Shown piece after piece: positions 29,681 through 38,142 of a stretch of DNA of 64,000 nt. Source of the DNA: Streptomyces sp. RPT161 (GTDB lineage Bacteria > Actinomycetota > Actinomycetes > Streptomycetales > Streptomycetaceae). The stretch's first letter is position 1; each line of letters starts with the position of its first letter. Below the pieces are notes generated by a model. That model made no database searches. It was not told where the DNA came from and was given only the letters and a program-made list of their open reading frames with translations. Where the stretch lies: contig NZ_JAPZVN010000014.1 of NCBI RefSeq assembly GCF_027533845.1, positions 1 to 64,000 on the forward strand, in the 5' to 3' direction. A program made the translations under genes and the position numbers.

Positions 29681-31032
29681 CGGCGTCGCTCCCTTCTGAT
29701 CCGGCGGATGTTGAAGACCATCACGGGCAGTACGAGGAGCAGCAGCAGGACGGATATGGCGCTGCCCACGCCCTGGTCGTCGCCGCCGCCGAAGGAGGTC
29801 AGATACAGCTTCAGGGCCAGCACCATCGCGTTGTTCTGGGTGGCGCCCGGGGCGATGATGTAGACCAGATCGAAGATCTTCAGGACGTTGATCATCAGCG
29901 TGACCAGCACCACGGCCAGTACCGGTGCCAGCAGCGGCACGGTGATCCTGCGGAACACCTGCCACTCGTTGGCGCCGTCCACCCGCGCGGCCTCCAGCAG
30001 TTCCCGTGGCACACCGGCGAGCCCGGCCGCGATCAGCACCATCGCGAAGCCCGCCCACATCCACACATAGGCGCCGATGATCGACGGGGTCACCAGCGTC
30101 GGGCCGAGCCAGTCGACGCCGCCGTACTTCGCCGCGAAGTTCGAGGCGGGCAGCCGCAGTCGGGCGCCCGCCGCGGCGGCGGGCAGCGTGAACGTGCCAT
30201 CGGCCGCGGTCCTGGCGGACGCCACCACGCGCCCGCCCCTGACCGCCTGCACGGTGACGCCCTTCAGGGCCTTCTCACCGGGGTCGATGACGCCGGGCCG
30301 GCCGCCACCGCCCGGATGGAAGTCCAGCCACACCGTGCCGGTGATGCCGCCGCCGTGCGGCGGTGCTGCCTGCTCGGCGCCGGGCGGCAGCTTCGTCTCC
30401 GGGATGCCGACCAGCGGCAGCAGCGCCGGGGTTCCGGGCCGCGCCGTGGACCGGGTGGTGTACGAGCCGCCCCCACTCGGCACCAGATCGGCGCCGGGGC
30501 GCGGCCGGGCGCCCGGGTACACCGAGCTGGGCGAGAACACGTCGTGGACCCCGGCGACCACCGCGTTGGCCACGCCCTGGCTCGGGTCCTGCTCGTAGAC
30601 CAGCCGGAAGATGATCCCCGCCGCCAGCATGGAGATCGCCATCGGCATGAAGACCACCAGCTTGAACGCCGTTCCCCAGCGCACCCGTTCGGTGAGCACG
30701 GCGAAGATCAGCCCCAGCGCGGTGGTGATCGACGGGGCGACCACCACCCAGACCGCGTTGTTCTTGATCGCCGTCAGGGTCCCGGGGTCGGAGAAGACCG
30801 TGCCGTAGTTCCGCATCCCCACGAAGCCGGAGCCGCCCGCGTCGTAGAGGCTGCGCACGATCGAGTAGCCGATCGGATAGACCACCAGCGCGCCGAGCAG
30901 CACCAGCGTGGGCAGCAGGAACAACACCGCCACCCAGGGCCGGGACCGTACAAGTCCCCTGCGGGCGCGGGGCGTTGCGGCCGACGGCGTGCCGGGACCG
31001 GCCGCGCCGGGTGCGGCCATCGAGGCGGACAT
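29677..31032 (-). CDS. Sugar ABC transporter permease, MalF type, with inserted extracellular domain
   Basis: The 451-aa protein has TM1 at about 32-55, further segments at 92-115 and 123-146, then an extra extracellular stretch of about 145 residues (165-310), and the last segments with the EAA loop EAARVDGANEWQVFRRITVP at 347-366. The insert holds a prealbumin/SdrD-B-like Ig fold at about 228-297: TGTVWLDFHPGGGG, VIDPGEKALKGVTVQAV and TAADGTFTLP. Ordinary MalF-type permeases in Gram-positive bacteria are about 300 aa. The domain could contact the binding protein or peptidoglycan. It starts 6 nt after the binding-protein gene and overlaps the next gene. Confidence 0.88.
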   Translation of the reverse strand: MSASMAAPGAAGPGTPSAATPRARRGLVRSRPWVAVLFLLPTLVLLGALVVYPIGYSIVRSLYDAGGSGFVGMRNYGTVFSDPGTLTAIKNNAVWVVVAPSITTALGLIFAVLTERVRWGTAFKLVVFMPMAISMLAAGIIFRLVYEQDPSQGVANAVVAGVHDVFSPSSVYPGARPRPGADLVPSGGGSYTTRSTARPGTPALLPLVGIPETKLPPGAEQAAPPHGGGITGTVWLDFHPGGGGRPGVIDPGEKALKGVTVQAVRGGRVVASARTAADGTFTLPAAAAGARLRLPASNFAAKYGGVDWLGPTLVTPSIIGAYVWMWAGFAMVLIAAGLAGVPRELLEAARVDGANEWQVFRRITVPLLAPVLAVVLVTLMINVLKIFDLVYIIAPGATQNNAMVLALKLYLTSFGGGDDQGVGSAISVLLLLLVLPVMVFNIRRIRRERRR

Positions 31033-31038
31033 CGCCGG

Positions 31039-32409
31039 TCAGCCGTTCCCGTACGCCTTGGCGGCATCGGCCTCCAGCGCCTTCTGCGCGCCCGCCACGT
31101 CGCTGGGATTGGCGAGGAAGTCCTGGAGGTCCTTCCACTCGCCCTCGCCCTTGGTGCCGCCGAAGGCCGCCGGGGCCTGGTCCGACATATCGAAGCGGAA
31201 GTCGTTCCCGGCATCGATCAGTGCCTTGGCGATACCCCGTGTCACATCGTCCGGATACACCGACGGGTCGAGGGACTTGTCGGGGGAGAGGAAGCCGCCC
31301 TGCTGCGCCCAGATCTTCGCCGCGTCCGGTGTCGCCAGGAAGGTCAGCAGTGCCTGAGCGCCCTTGGTGTCCTTCAGGGCCACCGCGATGTCCGCGCCGA
31401 CGGTCACCGGCGGCTTGCCGTCGCCGACCGCGGGGAACGGGAAGACCTCGGCGTCGGTGCCGATCTTCGCCTTGGTGTCGGACTCGATGAACCCGGCGAC
31501 GAAATCCCCCTCGTACACCATCGCCGCCCCGGGCGGGTTGCCGGTGAATGTCTGGGTGACCGACTTGGGGAAATCTGTTTGGAGCGCGCCCTTATGTCCG
31601 CCCGCGAGCAGCTGGTCCTTACCGAAAAGCTGGCCGAGAGTGGTCAGCGCGTCCTTCACCGACGGGTCGGTCCACTTGATCTTGTGCTGCGTGAGCTCGT
31701 CGTACTTCTGTGGGCCCGCCTGGCTCAGATAGACGTTCTCGAACCAGTCGGTCAGCGGCCAGCCGTCCGCACCGCCCACCGAGACCGGAGGGATGCCCGA
31801 ATCGGATATCGTCTGGGCGGTCTTGAGGAAATCCGCCCAGGTCTTCGGCACGCTGACGCCCGCCGACTGGAAGGCGGCCGTGTTGAACCAGATCAGCGAC
31901 TTGTTGGCGGCCTTGAACGGCACGCCGTACTGCTTGCCGTTGTACGCGCCCAACTTCTGCCAGCCCTGGACGTAGTTGGCGTCCAACTGGGCCCGCACAT
32001 CGGCGTTGACCGGCTTGATCCAGCCCCTCTGCGCGAACTGGTCCAGCACACCGGGTTGAGCGAGCAGCGCGACGTCCGGCGGCTGGCCGCCCTCGATCTT
32101 CGTGCCGAGGAAGGTGGACTCACTGTCCCCGGTCGGTGTGAAGGTGACCGACGCGCCGGTGCGCTTCTCGAACTCGGCGAGCACCTTCTCCATGTTCTGC
32201 TGTTCCGGGCCCGTCCACACCGCGGCCAACTCCAGGTGCTGACCGTGCAGATCCGGCAGCTTCACGGAGGACTGGCTTCCGCCGGTGCCCGGTGACTGGC
32301 CGCCGTTGTCGCTCTTGCCGCCACCGCCGCCGCAGCCTGCGGCGCCGAGTGCGAGCGCGGCCACCGCCGTGATGGCGAGCGCGGCATGAGCCGTGCGCGA
32401 GGTACGCAT
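31039..32409 (-). CDS. Sugar ABC transporter substrate-binding lipoprotein
   Basis: The 456-aa protein is a family 1 extracellular solute-binding protein. Its signal peptide ends with lipobox LGAAGC, so it is anchored by a lipidated cysteine near residue 26, followed by a Gly/Ser-rich spacer. The mature part has the expected order: GQHLELAAVWTGPEQ, FEKRTG, the hinge segment GVPFKAANKSLIWFN, and YEGDFVAGFI. It feeds the two permeases downstream. The ligand cannot be assigned, and no LacI or ROK regulator lies next to the operon. The ribosome site GGGGGAGGGG precedes ATG 32409. Confidence 0.92.
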   Translation of the reverse strand: MRTSRTAHAALAITAVAALALGAAGCGGGGGKSDNGGQSPGTGGSQSSVKLPDLHGQHLELAAVWTGPEQQNMEKVLAEFEKRTGASVTFTPTGDSESTFLGTKIEGGQPPDVALLAQPGVLDQFAQRGWIKPVNADVRAQLDANYVQGWQKLGAYNGKQYGVPFKAANKSLIWFNTAAFQSAGVSVPKTWADFLKTAQTISDSGIPPVSVGGADGWPLTDWFENVYLSQAGPQKYDELTQHKIKWTDPSVKDALTTLGQLFGKDQLLAGGHKGALQTDFPKSVTQTFTGNPPGAAMVYEGDFVAGFIESDTKAKIGTDAEVFPFPAVGDGKPPVTVGADIAVALKDTKGAQALLTFLATPDAAKIWAQQGGFLSPDKSLDPSVYPDDVTRGIAKALIDAGNDFRFDMSDQAPAAFGGTKGEGEWKDLQDFLANPSDVAGAQKALEADAAKAYGNG

Positions 32410-32541
32410 CTGCCCCTCCCCCTGCCTGCCGGAACCGTGCGACAGTCGTACGCCCGCCGCTCAGCCCCCGCAAGGCCGCCTGCGCGGCCAAGGGGGCGAT
32501 CGTGACCGTGTTGTAAGGCAATTGACGGGGAGTCGGGCGCG

Positions 32542-35500
32542 TCAGACGAGCAGAACCGGTGCGTCGGCCCCCGACGACTCCGCGGCCCGTTGCAGCGCGC
32601 TGGCGAGCAGCGCCAAATCCGTCGGCCCGTTGCCCAGTTCACGTACCGGCCGCCGGGTCGGCGGATCCCCCATCCGCTCCCATTCCACCGGTACGACGGT
32701 GGGCCGCAGCGTGGCGGTGCGCGGGATCCGTCCACTGACCCGGCCCGCCTGGAACGGCGTCACCGCCCCGTCCGGCCTGCGCAGGTACCCGCGTCCCGGC
32801 TGCTGTTCGGCCAGCGCGGCGGGTTCCTCCACATGCACCAGCAGGGCCGCGGACTCCGGGTCCTCGGTGCGCAGCGCGATCCTCAGCCGGGCGCGGTCGT
32901 CCGCCTCGGTGCCCGCCGTACGCTCCGGTCGTCCGGTCGCCACCACCAGGTGAACGCCCAGCGGGGCCCCGGCCCGGGCCAGCGACTCCACCGCCCGCAC
33001 CACCGAGCCCGCCGCCGGGCGGCCCGGGCTGCCGAGCGCGGGGGCGGTGAGCGCGTCGAAGTCGTCCACCACGACGACCAGTCGGGGCAGTTCCGCCGCG
33101 GCCTTGCTGCGCAGTTTCACCGCGCCCTCGGCGGAGGGCTGCTGCGCGCCGGTGTCGGTGCGCGGCGCCGCCAACCGCTCGGCGAACCGGTGCGTTGCGT
33201 GCCAGGAGTCGAAGGACTCGCCGTCCAGCAACTCCTCGCGGCGCTTCAGCTCGGCCGTCAACGCCTGGGCGAACTCCCGCATACGGGAGGGGTCGGAGGC
33301 GGCCAGATACGTCGAGACATGCGGCAGGTCAGTACAGACCCGCAGGCCCTCGCCGCGCTCTGGCGCACCGTCGACCAGTACCAGCGCCAACTGGTCCGGC
33401 CGGGCGGCGGCCGCCAGCGCCGCCGCCACCGAGCGCAGCAGCTCGGTCTTGCCCGCGCCCGGTGCGCCGCCGACCAGCAGGTGCGGGCCCTCGGCGGCCA
33501 GGTCCACGGCGACCGTGCCCTCCGGCCCGACCCCCAACGCGGCCCGGGGCGCGGTGGGTTCGTCAGTCCAGCGCGCGGAGATCTTCGACGGGGTCGCCAG
33601 CGCGAGGTCCAACTGGTCCAGCAGCCGGGCGGTTTCCGGCAGCGCGCTACGCGCCCGGCGCCCCATGCCGTCCGCCTCCCGCAGCGGCGCCAGCGCCCGC
33701 CCGAACCGCTCGGCCCAGGCGTCCGACACCGCGTCCACCACCGCGTGCGACGGGCCGTCCGGGGTGAGCGCCAGGGTCGTCGCAACATCGCCCTCCAACC
33801 GGGCGAGCGCACCGCAGCGGGCCGCCAGCCGGTCCGCCGACTCGGCCAGGCAGACCAGATGGATCCCGGCGGCCGGGCCCGCCTGCGCCAGCCGCGCCAC
33901 CGACTCGCGCAGCGCGGTGGAACCGGGGTCTCCGTCCACCACCACGACCGTGTACGGGCCGGAGCGTCCTGCCGCCAACGCGGCCACCGCCTCCGGCTCC
34001 GCCGAGGGCCAGCCGGTGCCCAGCGGCCCCTCGTCCAGCCTTCGGGCCAGCTCGCCGGTGCGCGCCTGGGCCTGCTCGCGGTCGAAGGCGAGCAGCAGCC
34101 GGCAGTCCTGGCCGTGCGCCGGACGCAGATGCGGCAGCCAGTTCAGCCAGGACCACTCGTCGGCCCGCTGGTCCGCGCCACGTGAGCGGTCCGCGCTGAT
34201 CAGCACCAGTTCCAGGGTGGCGGGGGAGTGCAGTGCGCACAGCTGTGCCACCACCGAGCGGGCCAGGCCGCTCAGCCGCGGCCGGGGGCCGACGATCCCC
34301 AGCGAGCCCGCGCCGCGCAGGCCGACGGTGACCGGCACCGAGGGCAGCGGGCCGTCGTCGGTCGGCAGATCGGTGCTGCCCAGCCGGACCGCCAGCGCGT
34401 CGGGGTGGTCGCAGCCGCGCTCCCACAGCCGTGGTCCCGGGCCCAGCGCGGTCACCAGTACGGCGGCCGGGTCGGGCGCCCGCTCCCGTAGCGCGGCGGC
34501 CTCGGCGGCCAGCCGGTCCTGCCCGGTACGGGCGCGGTCACCGCGTCCGGCGGCGCGGCCCGAGGCGAGCCGCCGGGCCAGGGCGCCTATGGCGCCGGAC
34601 AGCCCGCCGCGCGCGGCCGTGGCCTCGCCGAGCACACCGCCGCGCCCGGCCAGCGTCACCGCGTCCCGCGCGACGGCCGCCAGCCGATCGCGGGTGGCGG
34701 CACGGGAAGTGTGGGCGTCCGCCTCGGGCGCGGTGAGATCGGTTTCGGGTGCTTCCGCCGGGCCGGGTGCGGGGGTTGCGCCGGTTCCGGCGCTGTCCGG
34801 GCCGGGGGCGTCCGCCGCCGCCCCGGGAGGCCGGGTGGGGCGGGCGACGGGGCTGGTGCCGGTGGCGTGGGTGGTGCGGGCTTCGGGGGCGGCGGCACGT
34901 GGCTGGTTCACGCCGGTTTCCGGGGAGCCGGTTCGGGCGTCCTCGTCGGCACCGCGCGCCGCCGTGCGTTCCGCGCCGAACTCACTTGTACGCGAGGGCG
35001 GTTGACCGGCGCCGGCCGGGCCGCCCGAGGCTGTCGGGTCCGCGCCCTGGCCGGTTCCATGACCGGAACCGGAGCCGCCCGACGGCCCGCGGGGCGCGGG
35101 TACCCGCGCGTAGGACCCCGTTCCGTACCCCGTGGGGGACGGCAGGACGACCTGGAGGTGCCCCTCGTTGTCGGGCACGACGACGAGGCCCGCGGGCGGG
35201 CCGTCGGCCGGATCCAGCCGGAGCGTGGACTCGCCGATCCGCAGCAGCGCGCCGGGCGGCAGCGGTACCGGGCGGTCGTCCACCGGGCGGCCGTCGACCC
35301 GGGTGCCGTTGGTGGAGCCCAGGTCGGCGACCGTGATCTGGCCGCCGGGGTCGACCGTCACCACACAGTGCAGCCGGGAGACGTCCGGATCGTCGATCGG
35401 TACGTCGGCCTCCAGCGATCTGCCGATCCGCACCTGGCCGCCGTGCAGCAGGTGCACCCCGCCCGCGTCGGGACCGCCGACCACCTGGAGGCGGGCGGCG

Positions 35501-35781
35501 GCTTCCGGATCGTCGTGCTCCGGCTCGGCCGCGGTGTGCACCGACAGCACCGCGCCGTCCACCAGAGGCGGTATGCCCAGCCGCGCGGTCTGCGGATCGA
35601 GTCGTTCCGCTCCCGCGTACAGCGCCACCGCGGAGCCGGACGAGCGCACCGGCTGCCCGGATCCGACACTGGCCGCGAGTGCGCCCGCCACCGTGCCGAG
35701 CGCCGTGTCCGCCGGAGCGGTCACGAGCACGTCACAGGCACGGCCGCTGCGCGGCCCCAGGACGGTCAGCCGGATCTGCAT
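32542..35781 (-). CDS. FHA-domain FtsK/EssC-like ATPase
   Basis: The 1079-aa protein starts with a ubiquitin-like/EssC-type N-terminal domain (1-85), then an FHA phosphothreonine-binding domain (about 97-188; GRS at 120-122, SRLH at 135-138, GSTNGT at 155-160). A disordered Pro/Ala/Thr-rich linker runs to about 400. Two FtsK/SpoIIIE-type ATPase modules follow. The first, near GIVGPRPRLSGLARSVV, lacks the GK[ST] P-loop. The second has intact Walker A GGAPGAGKTELL (about 768-780) and Walker B LVVVVDDFD. This resembles cytosolic EssC/EccC ATPases but without membrane segments. It is divergent from the pkaA-type kinase, a likely source of phosphothreonine ligands. Confidence 0.85.
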   Translation of the reverse strand: MQIRLTVLGPRSGRACDVLVTAPADTALGTVAGALAASVGSGQPVRSSGSAVALYAGAERLDPQTARLGIPPLVDGAVLSVHTAAEPEHDDPEAAARLQVVGGPDAGGVHLLHGGQVRIGRSLEADVPIDDPDVSRLHCVVTVDPGGQITVADLGSTNGTRVDGRPVDDRPVPLPPGALLRIGESTLRLDPADGPPAGLVVVPDNEGHLQVVLPSPTGYGTGSYARVPAPRGPSGGSGSGHGTGQGADPTASGGPAGAGQPPSRTSEFGAERTAARGADEDARTGSPETGVNQPRAAAPEARTTHATGTSPVARPTRPPGAAADAPGPDSAGTGATPAPGPAEAPETDLTAPEADAHTSRAATRDRLAAVARDAVTLAGRGGVLGEATAARGGLSGAIGALARRLASGRAAGRGDRARTGQDRLAAEAAALRERAPDPAAVLVTALGPGPRLWERGCDHPDALAVRLGSTDLPTDDGPLPSVPVTVGLRGAGSLGIVGPRPRLSGLARSVVAQLCALHSPATLELVLISADRSRGADQRADEWSWLNWLPHLRPAHGQDCRLLLAFDREQAQARTGELARRLDEGPLGTGWPSAEPEAVAALAAGRSGPYTVVVVDGDPGSTALRESVARLAQAGPAAGIHLVCLAESADRLAARCGALARLEGDVATTLALTPDGPSHAVVDAVSDAWAERFGRALAPLREADGMGRRARSALPETARLLDQLDLALATPSKISARWTDEPTAPRAALGVGPEGTVAVDLAAEGPHLLVGGAPGAGKTELLRSVAAALAAAARPDQLALVLVDGAPERGEGLRVCTDLPHVSTYLAASDPSRMREFAQALTAELKRREELLDGESFDSWHATHRFAERLAAPRTDTGAQQPSAEGAVKLRSKAAAELPRLVVVVDDFDALTAPALGSPGRPAAGSVVRAVESLARAGAPLGVHLVVATGRPERTAGTEADDRARLRIALRTEDPESAALLVHVEEPAALAEQQPGRGYLRRPDGAVTPFQAGRVSGRIPRTATLRPTVVPVEWERMGDPPTRRPVRELGNGPTDLALLASALQRAAESSGADAPVLLV

Positions 35782-36238
35782 CGTCGTCCGCGTCCCTTCT
35801 CACCCGAGAAGCCCGGCAGGGGCGCCGTCCCCCACCGCGTCGTACGGGAGGCATCCTCCCACCTGCCACTGACACTCCGCCCCCGGCGGCCCGTATAACG
35901 ATCTTGAACGGTCGGCGACCGGTGCGTTTCGGACGTATTTCGATCACCGCCGGGATCGAAAACTTCGTTCCGTGGTGAACGCGGATGCGGGCCCGGACGT
36001 TCACACAGGAGTGCCCGGCTGCCGGGCAACCGATCGCCGGTCCGTCGCGTCCTAGCCAGAAGCCCCATGTCACGGCCGTCACGCCGTCGGTCCCACAGAG
36101 CGCGGACCGGTACGGCGGCTCGGCATTACAGTGGGCGAACGGGCCATCGACGCCACGGCGCGCAACCCCCGGCGAGGGCGGGGGCGACCGGCGGGCGGGT
36201 CCGGCAAGGGATGTCGACCACGACTGGGAGCGCATGAC
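35782..36238. promoter_or_regulatory. Divergent promoter region with inverted repeat
   Basis: This 457-nt gap separates the FHA-FtsK gene and the first kinase. TTCGATC (35939-35945) and GATCGAA (35954-35960) form a perfect 7-bp inverted repeat with an 8-nt spacer in the AT-richest part of the gap, a plausible shared operator. The ribosome site GGGAG (36226-36230) serves GTG 36239. No other gene is supported. Confidence 0.4.
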
Positions 36239-37903
36239 GTGCGGCCGGTAGGCAGCAAGTACCTGCTAGAGGAGCCGCTCGGGCGGGGTGCCACGGGCAC
36301 GGTCTGGCGTGGCCGGGTGCGCGAGGCGGCCGACCCCGTGGAGGGCACCGCGTCGCAGGCCGGGGAGGCCGTGGCGATCAAGGTGCTCAAGGAGGAGCTG
36401 GCCGGCGATCCGGACGTGGTGATGCGCTTCCTGCGGGAGCGCTCGGTCCTGCTGCGGCTGACCCATCCGAACATCGTGCGCACCCGTGACCTGGTGGTCG
36501 AGGGTGAGCTGCTGGCCCTGGTGATGGACCTGGTCAACGGTCCTGACCTGCACCGCTATGTGCGGGAGAACGGGCCGTTCAGCCCGATGGGCGCCGCGCT
36601 GCTCACCGCGGGCATCGCCGACGCGCTCGCGGCCAGCCACGCCGACGGTGTGGTGCACCGCGACCTGAAGCCCGCCAACGTCCTGCTGGCCAGCAGTGCG
36701 GACGGCTCCCAGATGCATCCGATGCTCACCGACTTCGGCATCGCGCGGCTCGCCGACTCCCCGGGCGTCACCCGCACGCATGAATTCGTCGGTACGCCCG
36801 CCTATGTGGCGCCGGAGTCCGCCGAGGGCAAGCCGCAGACCTCCGCGGTGGACATCTACGGCGCGGGCATCCTGATGTACGAGCTGGTCACCGGGCATCC
36901 GCCGTTCCGTGGCGAGAGCGCGCTCGAAGTGCTGCACCAGCACCTGAGCGAGGAGCCGCGTCGCCCCTCGACCGTGCCCGAGCCGCTGTGGACGGTGATC
37001 GAGCACTGTCTGCGGAAGAACCCGGACGAGCGCCCCAGCGCCGAGAACCTGGCCCGAGCGCTGCGCGTCGTCGGCCACGGCATCGGCGTGCACGCCACCC
37101 CGGCCGCGGCCGAGGCCGCGCTGGGGGTCGCCGCCCTGCTCGCCCCGGACCCGGCACCTGCTCAGGTGCCCGGCACGGGAGTGGGCACCGGTGCCGGGCG
37201 GGGACCGGCGGGCGCCGCCGATCCGACGCAGGTGCTGCCCACCGGCGCCGCCGCGCCGTACGGCCAGTACGGGCAGCCGCAGTACGACCCCAACGGCGCG
37301 ACCAGCGTGCTGCCGCACTCCGCGCCCACCATGGGCGGCGACGGCACCCGGGTGATGCCGCCGCTGCCGGACGCCACCCCGGCGGCCCAGGCGCAGCAGT
37401 CCCAACAGCCGCAGGGGCCGCACCCCTGGGAGTCCCAGCTCAACGCCGCCCGCAGCCGCAACGAGCAGACCGAGCTGCAGTACCTCGACCCCAGCCAGGA
37501 CCCGCTGCGCCGCCGCCCGCGCCGCCAGCCCGCCGCCGCGCCGCAGCAGCCCTACCAGCAGCCGCAGCCCCGCTACCAGCAGCCCCAGCCGCAGCCGCGC
37601 TACGAGCCGCAGCCTCAGCGCTACGAGCCGCAGCGCCGCCCGGAGCGCGAACCGGCGCCGCGCCGCGAGCCGCGCCAGCGCACCCCGATGCGGATCCCGG
37701 GCCTGGGCTGCCTCAAGGGCTGCCTGTTCATGATCTTCATCCTGGTGGTGATCGCCGTACTGGTGTGGAACTTCACGCCGGTGCCCGACTGGGTCGCCAA
37801 GGGGCAGAGCTGGTACGACGCCACGTCCGGCTGGATCAGCTCCGCCTGGCACTGGGTCTCCGCCCTCGGCCGCAGCTCGAACCGGATGATCGGCAACGGC
37901 TGA
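36239..37903 (+). CDS. pkaA: Membrane Ser/Thr protein kinase, PkaA type
   Basis: The 554-aa protein has an N-terminal Hanks-type kinase domain with P-loop GRGATGTVW (15-23), ATP-orienting K48 in VAIKVLKEE, catalytic D142 in VHRDLKPAN and DFG at 165-167. A Pro/Gln/Arg-rich juxtamembrane region follows, then a single membrane span near 505-525 (CLFMIFILVVIAVLVW) and a short outer tail. GTG 36239 is chosen because GGGAG lies 8 nt upstream and the kinase domain starts at once. In S. coelicolor two kinases next to prfB are named pkaA and pkaB; the symbol here rests on this gene order. PASTA domains are absent. Confidence 0.88.
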   Translation: MRPVGSKYLLEEPLGRGATGTVWRGRVREAADPVEGTASQAGEAVAIKVLKEELAGDPDVVMRFLRERSVLLRLTHPNIVRTRDLVVEGELLALVMDLVNGPDLHRYVRENGPFSPMGAALLTAGIADALAASHADGVVHRDLKPANVLLASSADGSQMHPMLTDFGIARLADSPGVTRTHEFVGTPAYVAPESAEGKPQTSAVDIYGAGILMYELVTGHPPFRGESALEVLHQHLSEEPRRPSTVPEPLWTVIEHCLRKNPDERPSAENLARALRVVGHGIGVHATPAAAEAALGVAALLAPDPAPAQVPGTGVGTGAGRGPAGAADPTQVLPTGAAAPYGQYGQPQYDPNGATSVLPHSAPTMGGDGTRVMPPLPDATPAAQAQQSQQPQGPHPWESQLNAARSRNEQTELQYLDPSQDPLRRRPRRQPAAAPQQPYQQPQPRYQQPQPQPRYEPQPQRYEPQRRPEREPAPRREPRQRTPMRIPGLGCLKGCLFMIFILVVIAVLVWNFTPVPDWVAKGQSWYDATSGWISSAWHWVSALGRSSNRMIGNG

Positions 37904-38142
37904 CGGGCAACGGGCGGTTGACGAGGCGGGTCCTGTGGAGTGATCCAGGGGCCCGCCTGGCGCCAACTCTGGAGATTTGTCGACTTCCTGAGGGTGATTT
38001 CCCCCGCAGAAGCCGCACTCGCCACCATCCGATGCCCCCAACGCGCCGTCAGCCGCGTAGCTTTGTCGGCAACGCGTGTCGCCGGGGCCGCCCAACGGGC
38101 CGTCGGACGGCGACAGGTGACGTCGGATGAGTCGGAGCAGCC

